Below are positions 35,599 to 46,420 of a stretch of DNA of 64,000 bases, piece by piece; the first letter of the stretch is position 1, and every line of letters starts with the position of its first letter. The stretch spans positions 4,588,001 to 4,652,000 of the forward strand of contig OX637293.1 in the NCBI GenBank assembly GCA_951799445.1, given 5' to 3'. A program made the position numbers and the translations under genes. Origin of the DNA: Pseudisothecium myosuroides (Eukaryota > Streptophyta > Bryopsida > Hypnales > Lembophyllaceae). The notes under the pieces are model-generated. The model ran no database searches, had not been told where the DNA came from, and saw only the letters and a program-made list of their open reading frames with translations.

Positions 35599-36501
35599 TT
35601 AAGTATAATAAAGTTTGAGTCGATATCCATTGATTTGGGTAGGAAGGAATTTTCCCTCAAAATTCTTCAATTGTGCAGACCCATTGGGATTAATATCTAT
35701 CACCTCATAGGGTCCCAACCAATGCATTTGTAACTTCCCAGGGAATTTAAAAAACCTACTATCATACAATAGAACTAAATCACCAACTTTAAAGGTTTTA
35801 GCACCCAATTTACTATCATAAAAGGATTTACGACGTTTTTGCATGGCATAGGTATGTAAATAAGCATCCCTCCTTCTTTCATCCAAGGCTTCTAAATGAG
35901 CTAACCGGAGCTTTAAACTATTGTCTTCATCTAATCTATGTTCTATAGCTATTCTCAAAGAAGGAAGTTCATATTCTATAGGTAATATAGCCTCTTGACC
36001 ATAGACTAACTGAAAAGGGGTAAATTGCGTGGTTACTTTATATGCAACTCTATAGGCCCACAACGCCCCCCACAACTTGTCATCCCAGTCTGTGGCTGAT
36101 TGAGTAATAGTTTTAGTTAAAATCTTACACAATATGCCATTGGTTTTCTCCGTCTGTCCATTTGCCCTAGGGTGATAGGGAGATGTTTTTCTATGTTTGA
36201 TAAGAAATGTTTTGGTTAAATGTTCTATTGTTTCATTTAAGAAATGGGTACCACGATCACTGATTAATTCTATTGGACAACCAAAACGAGAGATTATATT
36301 CTCGTATAAAAACCTAGCAACCTTAGGCGCGTCATCATTCTTAGTAGCCATTGCCTCTGCCCATTTAGTGGCATAGGCAGTGGCTACTAAAATGTAGCGT
36401 TTACGACCCCTTTTTGTGGGTGGTGCTATTGGTCCTACGAAGTCTATCCCCCATTTTTCAAAGGGGGCTAAGGCTAAAATAGGTACCAATGGCATAGCCA
36501 T
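35599..36501 (-). pseudogene. Integrase core and C-terminus of the gypsy element
   Basis: The D,D-35-E integrase core is visible: Asp in GIDFVGP, Asp in ELISDRGTHF, Glu in PRANGQTEKTNG, then a GPY/F module (WLGPYEV). Ends at 35,599. It is separated from the zinc-binding part (36,514-36,759) only by an in-frame TGA at 36,514-36,516, most simply a CGA-to-TGA change, with the frame preserved. Confidence 0.88.
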
Positions 36502-36513
36502 CGTTGGCGTAGG

Positions 36514-36698
36514 TCAGCCCACTCGTTGACATGGGTCGCATTTACGAGTATATTGGTGGGCATCATGAAACATTTTTGGCCACCAATATCCAGATGTCAA
36601 GGCCTTCCTTGCGGTGACATCGCCCGCAAAGTGGCCACCGCAAGCATCGACATGACAACCCTCTAATACAAGTGGTATTTCATTAGTATATAGACATA
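36514..36698 (-). pseudogene. Integrase HHCC zinc-binding segment
   Basis: Carries His and Cys pairs in the order CHVDACGGHF ... KCDPCQRVG. The start of this frame lies within the inserted MITE; pol sequence proper begins at about 36,690 (LYTNEIPLVLEG). Cut off from RNase H upstream by the MITE and from the integrase core downstream by an in-frame TGA. Confidence 0.85.
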
Positions 36699-36891
36699 TG
36701 GGCAATTTCGTTAAAATGGCGGTATTCCAAGTGCCATTTTGACAGTGTGCCATTTTCACTATCTAGGACAGATATAGATTTCAGAACGGTCGTTCTGAAC
36801 CATCTAGGACAGATATAGATTTCAAAACGGCCATTCTGAACTGTTTTCATGCCATTTTAGTAAAGTAACGCCATTTTAACAAAATTGCCCA
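36699..36891. mobile_element. 193 bp MITE inserted in pol, TA target
   Basis: The ends tgggcaatttcgttaaaatg and (reverse complement) tgggcaattttgttaaaatg are near-perfect inverted repeats; TA flanks both sides (36697-36698 and 36892-36893). The interior holds two copies of a ~40 bp unit (ctaggacagatatagatttc), each with a small palindrome (cagaacggtcgttctg). It sits between RNase H and integrase, and the gag-pol frame stops inside its right end. A diverged half-copy lies at 59,322-59,404. TA target suggests Tc1/mariner, but the ends are not classic Stowaway. Confidence 0.85.
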
Positions 36892-39800
36892 TACATCGCC
36901 TTAATAACCCATCTTTCCCTTTTTTATACAATACATCCCCTAATAAAGTATAGGGTCCACATTTATAAACAAAAGCTTTCAATTGGGAGGGACTTAGCCC
37001 ATCTGGTATAATATTAGATCTTAAATAATTTAAAATTTCAGCATATTCAAGTTGGATAATATCCACCTCAAAAATATGAGCATCAGGCAATTGATCATCT
37101 AAAGTTTGTAAAGCCTCTATTGCTAAAGGTTCTAACCGGGAAATATTATCTGCATTCCCATGGCTTTTTCCTGGCCTTACAACTATTGTAAAATCAAACT
37201 CTTGCAACAATAGAACCCATCGGGCCAATCGGCCACTTAAATCCGGTTTATTCACTAAATACCGGAAGGCATCATGATCCACATAGAAAATAAAAGGATA
37301 ACCCAACAAATAGCGTCGAAATTTTTGTACGGCAAAAATCATGCCCAATGCCTTACGTTTTGTTGTTGTGTAATTTTTTTCAGCGGCTATCAATTGTCGG
37401 CTTGCATAATAAATAGGATGGTCTAAATTTTTATTGTCCTTCTGACTTAATACACATCCTAAAGCTACATTAGAAGCATCAACATAAACATGAAATGGTT
37501 TAGACCAATCCGGTGGAACTAACACCGGAGCAGTACATAATTTTTCTTTCAATAGTACAAAAGCCTCCTCACATTCCCTATCCCAGGTGGGTCGAGCACC
37601 TATCTCCAATTTTTTCAATAGTTTGGTCAAAGGAGATGCTATAGATGCAAATGAGCCAATAGCCCTTCTATAGTATCCTGTCAGACCAAGGAATCCCCTA
37701 ACCCCCTTCACAGTCTTGGGCCTAGGGAAATCTGTGATCAATTGTATTTTATCTGGATCCAACTCAATTCCTTTTTGACTCACTATATGACCCAATAGTT
37801 TACCAGAAGGTACTAAAAATTGACACTTACTAGCATTGAGAGAAATGCCAAACTTATGGCATTGTTCAAAACACTGACTCAATTGATCTGCATGATCTTC
37901 CTTTTTTCCATAGACACAAAAGTCATCAAGGAAAATTTCCATGAATTTTCTCAAGAATGGAAAAAAGGCCACCATCATCAATCGTTGAAAAGTAGCAGGG
38001 GCATTACAAAGCCCAAATAACATTACCACTGCGGCATATGTCCCCCAGTCCGTGGTAAAAGTGGTTTTCAATTGATCTTCTACGGCTAATCGAATTTGAT
38101 TATAACCGGAAAAACCATCTAAGAAAGAATAGATTTCATGGCCTGCCACGGCATCTAAAATAGAATCCGTGAAGGGCAATGGAAAATAGTCCTTCTTAGT
38201 TGCCTCATTCAATTTTCTAAAATCCTGACATATCCTAATTTTACCGTTCTTTTTAGGAACGATAACAATAGGACTTACCCACTCACTATAGGGGACTGGG
38301 TAAATTAATCCCATTTCTATCATTTTTTCAATTTCGTCCTTGACTAACAAGGAATATTTTGGGTTCAATCGTCTTTGTTTTTGCCGGACTGGCTTAGCAT
38401 CCTCTTTTAAATTAATGTGATGCTCACATATGTCAGGTGGGACTCCTTTAAGGTCTTTATAAGACCATGCAAAAGCAGAAATATTTTTCTTAAAAAATCT
38501 CTCCCAATATCTTCGCTCTTGCCTTGATAATGCCTTACTAATTAATATTTTTTTTAGTTCTTCCCCCTCACTTAACAATAGATCACAACATTGATCCTGT
38601 GGGACATGTTTAGCTATAGGTATTGAATCTATAAACCCTGGCTTGTCTGATAAATATTCATCTGTACTATAGTGAGGTTCTTCTTCAGACTGGTTGACTC
38701 CATAGACTGTCTTATCAGTCAACCAGGCTCCTATAGTTTTATCAGAATCATCATCTATAGAACATGGAATAACATATTCACCAGGACCCACATTTTTAAA
38801 AATCATCTTTTTAGACTCTATTGGTTTGTCTTCCTCAGTTTTAAAATGCACTCTATTGGCCACTAATTCTTCCACATCTGAACTATAGCCCAAATCACTG
38901 GTAACATCAGGGGAATACCATTGGGTTTCTCCCTGGTACCGCAAAGGATACATACTTAGTTTGACTTTATTAAGACCCTGTCCTATAGTTAAAATGCCTT
39001 TACCCCAGTCATCCTTGGCATGGGCTTGGTATAACCAAGGCCGTCCCAACAATATTGGGTAAGACACATGAGGGGTACTAGGTTGAAAAACTAAGAAATC
39101 TATAGGATAAACAATGCCTGCTATGCATGTAGAAATTTTATATAATATTCCCAATGGCTTTACCCTACTCTGATCAGCCATGCGCAATATTAATTTAGTC
39201 TCTTGTAGACCAGTCAATTGCAAACTTGACATAGTATCCACATTCATTAAATTCACACTAGACCCGCCATCTACTTGTACTCCTTGTATAACAATCCCAT
39301 CAATTTGCACATCTATTGCTGGGGCACCTGGATCAGGGCTCATAGACACTTCATTAACCATTGATTTCATTCTCTTCCTAATCAAAGTTGATTGAAGAAG
39401 AGAACGACAATGGGGTGCCACTCCCAACAATTGTGTTATGGAAATATCTGCTTTTAATTTACCCAAATCTGCCAATAGATCGTATTGGTCTATTCCCTGC
39501 ATAATTCCTATTGGTTTTAATTTTCTTGTCTTACGACCCTTAATAGGTACTCCTAGAAATCCCGTAGGATGACCAATAGGAACCTCTAGGACTATTTGAG
39601 ATTTCCAATTATTATTCCCAATATCCAATTGTTGTGGGAACCCACTTCTAATAGGAAATTGCCTCACACGTTCTATAGGTGTATTTAATGACGTTGAAGA
39701 CTTTGGATGATATTCCAAGTTTATCCTACTAGGACTGGCTTCTATTGTGGCATTTTTAGAATTTATTGTTCCCTCCATTGGGGTAACTATTGGCCACAAT

Positions 39801-42598
39801 TCCTTGGGCATACCAGTGGGCGGATTAGGTACCCTGTCCTCAGCTATTGTTGCTGATTTTGGAACCCATACAATAGATTTTTGGCTGTTATCTATAGCCT
39901 GTAGTACAGGAGGCAAATCCCCCTTATTATTAATTATAGTTGGAATTGACTCTATAGTTATAGTTTTCTTACTCCCAGTTTCTATTGGGATTGGTTTTTC
40001 ACTCTGATCTGGAGAAGCACTATTGTCTGTATTAGTGAGATGTGAGTTAGGCATGGCTTGCTTGGCCCGCATCCCACGAGTACGAACATCATGGACATTT
40101 TTCATATTATAATAACTATTGTCATTTTCCTCCTCTAGTTCTATAGTTATGTCAACCCATTTGACAGTTCTATTTTGGTTGGAATTTGTAGATGCATTAT
40201 TCATAGGATAATCATCAGGCAATAAAACTAATTTAGCACTATTGTCCCTCGGACCACTGCCCTGGTTATCTCTAGGACCTTCCCTTCTAGGACCATTGCA
40301 TTCCTCTGCAGTGTGGCCTTGTTGCTTACAATTGCCACACTGAGCTACATATGGAAAATCTGCCTTTGCATTAGGACAATTGGTTCTAATATGACCCCTT
40401 TGATTACAATTGTAACATACTACATTGTCCCAGCTTGCATTCCTACCACCATAAGTAGGATTACCCTGATTGGGGTTTCCATAGGGCATTTGATTCCAAC
40501 CTCTATTTTGAGAGGTTGGATTTTGTGGTATAAATCTATTGGGGTTATTATTATAACCACCTTTGTTAAAATTATTGCTATTAAAATTAGGTGAGACATT
40601 CTCTGGTGGAACAAAGTTATTAAAATTAGGATTATTATTATTATTATACCTAGGGTATCTAGGTCGTCTATTCCAACCACCCCCATTAGAATTATTCCAA
40701 TTGTTATTATTATTATTTCCTCTCCAATTATTGCTATTGGGATTTGACTCCTCATCTACTTGATATATTTGTTTATTTCTTTGATTTCGTTGGTGTCCAT
40801 CCTCTACCATACGATTGCACACATCAATATCATGGGAGCCACCACAATAGCAACATTTAGGAGATATCCCTTGTGGGGAGGGACAATCCAATTTAAAATG
40901 GCCTTGACCTTTGCAATTAGTGCACCATATGTTTGTTCTCTCCAATACCGGTTGTTCCTTTTGATTTCCCGCACTTGCTATATTCACTTTTAAATCATTC
41001 ATTAAATTTGTCAATTCGTGGATCATATTTGTAGGATTAAGACTAGCCTCTCTTGGTTGCATAACCACCGGATTTACTGGAATAGCCGGTGGGCCTGCAG
41101 CATATGTAGCTTGCATAGACGATGGTACGTATTGCACCGTTTGAGGTGGGAGTACCGGGCTAGCATATGGGTTTACATATGTTGCCGGTGTTTGGGGCAC
41201 CTTAGCATATAGCTCAGGATTGCTCCAAATATTTTCATATAATTTGGCTCTATTGTATGTCTCCAGCAATGTGACTGGGGAAACTTCCTTAACATATCTT
41301 TTTAATTTAAAAGGTACTAATCCCCTAACAAATATTCCCAATTTCATGGCATCGTTAAATCCATGACCTGCAGGTAAACGAAGGACAATATCCTCCATCC
41401 TCCCATAATAACTATCGATAGTCTCATTGGTGTTCATTTGCAATTCATGCAATGATTCACTTAAACGCTCATCATACCCTATAGGTCTAAAATGAGCAAT
41501 AAATGCATCACGTAATGATAACCAATTGGGAAAATGACCCAATGGTTGCCTATGGAACCATTGTTTGGCATGATCTTCCATTGTTGTAGGAAAAATTGCA
41601 TACCAATGACTATCGGTCCTAGCGTTATTAGCATTGCAAGCAGTCAAAAACTCACTTACATGCTTATCAGGGTCATTACCCACGTGACCATAGAATTTAG
41701 GTAATGGAACCAAAGAAATAGGGCGGTCTTCAGGTTGACCTGCTCTCATATTAACTGGCAATAAAGGATCACCCATGTTTTCAATAGTTTGTCTTAAGGT
41801 ATTTATTGACTCAGGTAAGGTATCACCAATTGAGTTAGTTGAAGAACTATAGCCTTCTCTATTAAAATTTTCCAATTCACGTTCTACATCCTCTTGAGAA
41901 CCGATAGATGTAATGGAGATCCTACTTCCTCCCTCCCAAGAATTTCGAATTTCATTATCCACATATTCTTGATACAATTGATTTATACACCTCCAAATAA
42001 TAGCTCGAGTAGCAACGCTGCCACTTTCTATAGCAGTATTGCCTTCCCTACTATAATAACTCTCTGCTTCACTTTCTTCACTGTTTTCACTACCACTGGA
42101 TATTAAATCATCCAATTGTGCATTTTCCTCACTTATAATTTCTCCACTCAAAGTTCCTTCTGGAGTTGATAAATTTGACAAACAAATACCCTCACACAAT
42201 GTATGAGGCAATCCAAATCCTCGATTTGATTCAGCAAAGGGTGCTCTCTGTTGTGAATTAAATTCAACTATAGATCCTAATGACTCTGACTGTCTGTCAG
42301 AAATTGGTTCAAACTGGCTCTCTTCTCCTATTTCGGGAGAAGAGTCCAATTGATCTAAATTCTCTGATGTAACTATAGACGGTTCCTGAGCACTATCCCC
42401 TTCCGTAACTGATGGATCTATAGATATTTCACTCTCCTCAGCCACAGACTGCGAGACAATAGAACTCTCTGCCTTTTCACTAGGTTCTTGTTTATTTAAA
42501 TTTCTTAATGCTCTTACTCTTGCTCGCTCCTCTCGAGCAGCCTTTTCCCTTTGCTCTTTAACAGAATTTTTAGGACTAAATGGCCACCTATAACTCAT
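36857..42598 (-). CDS. Gag-pol polyprotein of the gypsy element (through RNase H), 1913 codons
   Basis: Starts 79 bp after the primer binding site. Residues 1-280 are acidic and Ser/Glu-rich; the Gag core lies at ~290-480 (LPKFYGHVGNDPDKHVSEF); three CX2CX4HX4C zinc knuckles plus a variant knuckle lie at ~560-770 around an Asn/Gly-rich stretch. Protease motif VDGGSS is at ~1107 and LLGRPWL follows. RT runs from ~1400 with the catalytic IFLDDF at ~1557 (Leu in place of Tyr, as in related plant elements). RNase H starts about 1705 (FHVYVDASN) and includes TTTKRKALGMIFAVQKFRRY and DHDAFRYLVN. The last ~11 codons are MITE sequence. No stop or frameshift occurs before the MITE. Confidence 0.93.
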   Translation of the reverse strand: MSYRWPFSPKNSVKEQREKAAREERARVRALRNLNKQEPSEKAESSIVSQSVAEESEISIDPSVTEGDSAQEPSIVTSENLDQLDSSPEIGEESQFEPISDRQSESLGSIVEFNSQQRAPFAESNRGFGLPHTLCEGICLSNLSTPEGTLSGEIISEENAQLDDLISSGSENSEESEAESYYSREGNTAIESGSVATRAIIWRCINQLYQEYVDNEIRNSWEGGSRISITSIGSQEDVERELENFNREGYSSSTNSIGDTLPESINTLRQTIENMGDPLLPVNMRAGQPEDRPISLVPLPKFYGHVGNDPDKHVSEFLTACNANNARTDSHWYAIFPTTMEDHAKQWFHRQPLGHFPNWLSLRDAFIAHFRPIGYDERLSESLHELQMNTNETIDSYYGRMEDIVLRLPAGHGFNDAMKLGIFVRGLVPFKLKRYVKEVSPVTLLETYNRAKLYENIWSNPELYAKVPQTPATYVNPYASPVLPPQTVQYVPSSMQATYAAGPPAIPVNPVVMQPREASLNPTNMIHELTNLMNDLKVNIASAGNQKEQPVLERTNIWCTNCKGQGHFKLDCPSPQGISPKCCYCGGSHDIDVCNRMVEDGHQRNQRNKQIYQVDEESNPNSNNWRGNNNNNNWNNSNGGGWNRRPRYPRYNNNNNPNFNNFVPPENVSPNFNSNNFNKGGYNNNPNRFIPQNPTSQNRGWNQMPYGNPNQGNPTYGGRNASWDNVVCYNCNQRGHIRTNCPNAKADFPYVAQCGNCKQQGHTAEECNGPRREGPRDNQGSGPRDNSAKLVLLPDDYPMNNASTNSNQNRTVKWVDITIELEEENDNSYYNMKNVHDVRTRGMRAKQAMPNSHLTNTDNSASPDQSEKPIPIETGSKKTITIESIPTIINNKGDLPPVLQAIDNSQKSIVWVPKSATIAEDRVPNPPTGMPKELWPIVTPMEGTINSKNATIEASPSRINLEYHPKSSTSLNTPIERVRQFPIRSGFPQQLDIGNNNWKSQIVLEVPIGHPTGFLGVPIKGRKTRKLKPIGIMQGIDQYDLLADLGKLKADISITQLLGVAPHCRSLLQSTLIRKRMKSMVNEVSMSPDPGAPAIDVQIDGIVIQGVQVDGGSSVNLMNVDTMSSLQLTGLQETKLILRMADQSRVKPLGILYKISTCIAGIVYPIDFLVFQPSTPHVSYPILLGRPWLYQAHAKDDWGKGILTIGQGLNKVKLSMYPLRYQGETQWYSPDVTSDLGYSSDVEELVANRVHFKTEEDKPIESKKMIFKNVGPGEYVIPCSIDDDSDKTIGAWLTDKTVYGVNQSEEEPHYSTDEYLSDKPGFIDSIPIAKHVPQDQCCDLLLSEGEELKKILISKALSRQERRYWERFFKKNISAFAWSYKDLKGVPPDICEHHINLKEDAKPVRQKQRRLNPKYSLLVKDEIEKMIEMGLIYPVPYSEWVSPIVIVPKKNGKIRICQDFRKLNEATKKDYFPLPFTDSILDAVAGHEIYSFLDGFSGYNQIRLAVEDQLKTTFTTDWGTYAAVVMLFGLCNAPATFQRLMMVAFFPFLRKFMEIFLDDFCVYGKKEDHADQLSQCFEQCHKFGISLNASKCQFLVPSGKLLGHIVSQKGIELDPDKIQLITDFPRPKTVKGVRGFLGLTGYYRRAIGSFASIASPLTKLLKKLEIGARPTWDRECEEAFVLLKEKLCTAPVLVPPDWSKPFHVYVDASNVALGCVLSQKDNKNLDHPIYYASRQLIAAEKNYTTTKRKALGMIFAVQKFRRYLLGYPFIFYVDHDAFRYLVNKPDLSGRLARWVLLLQEFDFTIVVRPGKSHGNADNISRLEPLAIEALQTLDDQLPDAHIFEVDIIQLEYAEILNYLRSNIIPDGLSPSQLKAFVYKCGPYTLLGDVLYKKGKDGLLRRCMGNFVKMALLY

Positions 42599-42677
42599 CT
42601 ATTAGCCATTAACTCATGTTTTCCCTCCTCTATTGATTCAACTAATTGAATTACCTATTGACGCTTAATCCATTGCC

Positions 42678-42695
42678 TCCCCGGCAGCAGCGCCA
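42678..42695 (-). promoter_or_regulatory. Primer binding site, tRNA-Asp type
   Basis: On the minus strand tggcgctgctgccgggga starts 3 bp after the 5' LTR. It matches the 3' end of plant tRNA-Asp (complement tggcgccgttgccgggga) with two mismatches. Confidence 0.82.
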
Positions 42696-42698
42696 TTA

Positions 42699-43959
42699 TG
42701 TAGATGGATTTTTACTATAGAGTTAATTATAATAAAATTCCTATAGTTTTGAGTTCGTTCGCAGGGAGGTATGGTTGCACTATAGATAATTCCTAAGGGA
42801 AACTAAATAACCCCAAGTTGTGCACAATTGAAGGAAAACCATGGAATGTTCTAACTTCATAAATTCAATAGATAGACTATTTTATTATAGTTAAAGCCAG
42901 GATTGAAAACTTATCAATTCCTTTGTAATTCTATAGCTTTATCTTTATTCTCCATTGCTCCATCACTTCTCACCAACCGCTCTGGTACCAGATTCTATTG
43001 ATTTCTCCAACAATTCGCTCAGGTACTATTGATTTGATTTACAGCTTCTTCCGGCTTTGTTGCAATTGTATTCTTCTCTTCATTCTTACTTTCCACCAAT
43101 GTAACTTCCTCCATAGTTTGGCATTTCATCTTTATATTATTTGATTGACAACAATATTTGCACTTCTTTCCCTTTAATTTCAACTGTTTGTTATCCATTG
43201 TAATATCCCTTATTCTCACAATTCCATTGATTCAGTTTATAGACTCACTCTAATCACTCTGTCTCTATAGATTAATCTCTCAGTTTCAATCATAAAACAC
43301 TCAATAATATCATACTCATACCATTGACACATCCCATTGGAATCAGTCCATACACAATTGATAAAACAATTAAATCCCAATTCAAACTTACATTTACATT
43401 CAATCACAACAATAGAAATTTCTCACCCATTAAATCCACAGACTCCACACAATCACACATTCACAATTGATACACACAATTCAGCACACTCAATCATTCA
43501 CATCACCATAGCATAACACATCCAAGAATCTTATAATCTCCACATTATATTTCACTTTGAAATTTACAATTGATCCTCACTGATTCACCACTGTATAACA
43601 ACTATCGATCCAGCACTTCACAATCACAGACACTAACACACAAAAACTATAGATCGCTCACACACTCCACACACTGCCGGCCTCACCACCACAGGAGCTC
43701 TGGCTTCCCTCCAGACTGGGTGTTAGCCTCCACGCACAATTGGTTTTCACCCGATTCTCAGGATCAGTCCCTAACTGCCACTATAGTTCACGCCCCATTC
43801 ATCCATTGACAACATCCATAGATAAAACCCTGAGTGTAACTCAAGCTAACCAGTAACTATGGAATATTAACTTTGATATACTATATTACTATAGACAATT
43901 GGTGGAATTAACACTACACAATGGATGGTCAACAAAAAAACTATAGTGCTCAGACTACA
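42699..43959 (-). repeat. 5' LTR of the gypsy element, 1261 bp
   Basis: Identical to 30,225-31,486 by eye except for a single missing C. Should carry the element's promoter; no TATA box is assigned. Confidence 0.95.
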
Positions 43960-46420
43960 GAGCGCATTCCGAGACTTGTCTTGGCGCTGCTCTTAGTATA
44001 GTATTGATTGTTATCTCCTTGCGGGGGCTTGGCTAATTCCCGTTCTATGCAGGAGAGTGTTGTGGCTCGTGGTCAGTTGAGGCTGGGGGGTTGGTTCGGA
44101 TGGCTGGAGGTTGATCCTGTCCCCTGTGGACTGCCGCTACCATATTCGGATCCAGCTCGGAGGAGCTCTGTGATGCGGTGTGTTTGTTGGTGGAGCGTTT
44201 CTTTAGGGCAGGCTTGTTTGGCGATCCGTCTTCGTTCTCCGAATTGCCTTCTTGCGTAGCTGGCGAGATTTGCATGGAGTTTTCGTCTGTGTCTACCTGT
44301 ACCTGCCAATGAGTAGCCAACATTTGCAAGGGAAACCTAGCATCTAGTTCCATTTCCCAATCCGCACTTATCCAGATTTTAAGGTCCTTAGTGATTGTCC
44401 ATTGGTGAGTAGATTCTTCGATATAGAAGAGGTCGTCTTCCGCAGTGTGTTCCATTAGAGCTATGATATGACATGTATATGAGCCATCATCCATCTTTTG
44501 CCAATTGTTTATCCACTCCACTGAGTCCCATTGTCTATTACTGAGGCATCTACTACCCGAACCTGTGTTTCTCTCAATGTCCATCTGCATTTGTTCCCAG
44601 AAACTAGATCTTAGGGTTTCTTTGGTTTGTAGGGTCCCTATAGGGAGGGTGATTCTGGTACCTTGGAGTTCTCCATTGAATAAGCTCAAGTATCTTGTGG
44701 AACCTCCACATTTCGTGTAGATGATTGGCCAGAGTTGCAGACGTTTTTCGCCTAATGGGGTGTCTGGGAACTGTAGTATCTCCCAAACTGACGCTTCAAG
44801 GATGCTAGAGCTAATTGGTCATTTTTTCGTGGGTGTGACTCCTACCCTATTTGTGCTTGGGGACGGTTGATTCTGAACCACCTTCCCCTTAGGACCTATT
44901 GTTTGCCAGCCTTCTTGCTGTGGGCTTGGATCTGTTATGGCTCCCATATATGAGAGCACTTCTCTGTCAAGTTCGTTTGTGTCCGTTTGGGAAGCTAGGA
45001 TGGGTGTTTTTTGGTTAACGTTCTCCTGCTGTTGATTCTGGTTGGCTCCTAGTTGGCGATGGGGTAAAGTACTGTCTATGTTGGTTGGTATACCATTCGT
45101 GGTTTGTTGGTTTTTTGGAGGTAGCTCCTGTCTATGGTTTTGTTCAGAGTCAGGGTTGGGGCGGCAGTCCCTGTTGGAGTTTTGTTGCTCCATTGGTTCG
45201 GTACCCTAGGTAGCTAGTTTCTTATGGTTGTCTATCTGCGAATTAGGGTTCAGCTGGGGTTGGAGACGTTTATTTTTGGCGCTACTGTGTTGTTTGTTTG
45301 TCTTTGCGTTTGGACATTTGTCCTCAGCATGCCCCAATTCTAAACACCCTTGGCATTGAGAGGGGATATCCTCATATTCCAAAAGAATTTCTACCTCTCC
45401 TGTAGACCGTGGTATCGGCAGGATGACGGAGGCTGGGAGTTTTTTGGTGTTTTCTATCAGCACGCAGACACGTGGTGTGGAGGATTTCTTAAGATAATCC
45501 TCCTCCTTACCGCTCCACTCCACTTCCCCTATTGCGGAACTAATTTCTCGTAAGGCCTTATAATATACGTCGTCTAATAAGGGAAATCTGACCCAAAGTG
45601 GGATTTTTATGTTTTGGGGGGTTTGTGGATTGAACTGCGGCTGCCAGGGATGGAAGTAAAGTTGGTGCTGACCGAAGGTCAGTGGGCTCTGTTGGAGCGC
45701 TGCTTTTGTGCCATCTTCTTAGGCAAAGGTCAGTACGAAGTAACCGCGTTGCAACATCCTAATGCGACTAATTACCATGTTTGGTTTAACAAGATTGACG
45801 TTAACCCATTCCTGGAGTTCTACACGGGAAGGGTGCTTTGTTGGTGCGAATCCTATGAGGGCTAGTTTAGAGAGGGACAAGGCTTCCTAGTTCAGTAAGT
45901 CTATGGTGGACGGAGACAGGTTAGGGCACAGCTGATGACCGGACGGAAAGCGCGCGGCTCAAACTGCCCGTGAGGTTTTACTCCACGCAGAGTTCCAAGC
46001 AGATGCAGTGGTTGCCTCCATCGAGGAACCTCCTGACATCGCTGAGATTCTAACCTATTGGGAAGTGGGCATTACGGTGGCTTAGCTAAGCAAGCGCATC
46101 ATTCCGGGCGTTGTATGTGCGGGTATTCCTATCTAGGTCTCTTTTTGTCGTTTTATTACTTGTCCTCCTACGATGGTACTTTCCTACAGCATATGCGACA
46201 AAAAAAAAATTAGGGTTCCGAGATACCGCTTAACGCGCTTTACTGATGAACTTTCTTTCACTTCCCCCGATCCCTGGTTCGAGCTTGCTCCAACAGATGG
46301 ATTGGTGACGCCGAGGGGAGCCTGGATCGGCCCCCCCAAGGCGTCGTCTTCTGTTGTCGCGCGGCGCGTACTCTCCTCCGTCTCCTACGGCTCCGAGCGG
46401 CCTCCCGAGAGTACTAACAC
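43960..46420 (-). mobile_element. LINE B, 5' part (5' UTR and most of ORF1)
   Basis: From the right GAGCG copy (43,960-43,964) to the right LINE B target copy (46,421). The 5' UTR (about 45,900-46,420) is more GC-rich and lacks a long frame on the LINE strand. Confidence 0.88.
43965..45900 (-). pseudogene. LINE B ORF1: DUF4283-like domain and zinc knuckle, several stops
   Basis: One frame runs from about 45,900 down to the gypsy insertion without any frameshift. It shows a DUF4283-like region (RMLQRGYFVLTFA, PWQPQFNP, IPLWVRFPLL, about 45,780-45,560) and a CCHC knuckle CQGCLELGHAEDKC (about 45,330), as in ORF1 RNA-binding proteins of plant L1 elements. In-frame stops include a TAA near 45,720, TAG at 45,206, TGA at 44,819, and TAGs at 44,045 and about 44,033. 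It continues in frame at 30,224. Confidence 0.82.

Larger units (their letters stand above)
30225..43959 (-). mobile_element. Ty3/gypsy LTR retrotransposon, 13.7 kb, non-chromovirus type
   Basis: Two LTRs with TGTAG...CTACA ends, a 5 bp target duplication, a tRNA-Asp-type primer binding site, gag-pol in the order Gag, protease, RT, RNase H, integrase, a long AT-rich spacer, two overlapping extra frames after pol, and a purine tract before the 3' LTR. The integrase ends in a GPY-type module (WLGPYEV) with no chromodomain visible. Primer type, integrase and extra 3' frames fit the Athila/Tat side of the family, but exact lineage needs a tree. The element sits inside ORF1 of LINE B in the same orientation. 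An internal MITE and an in-frame stop make this copy non-autonomous. Confidence 0.95.
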
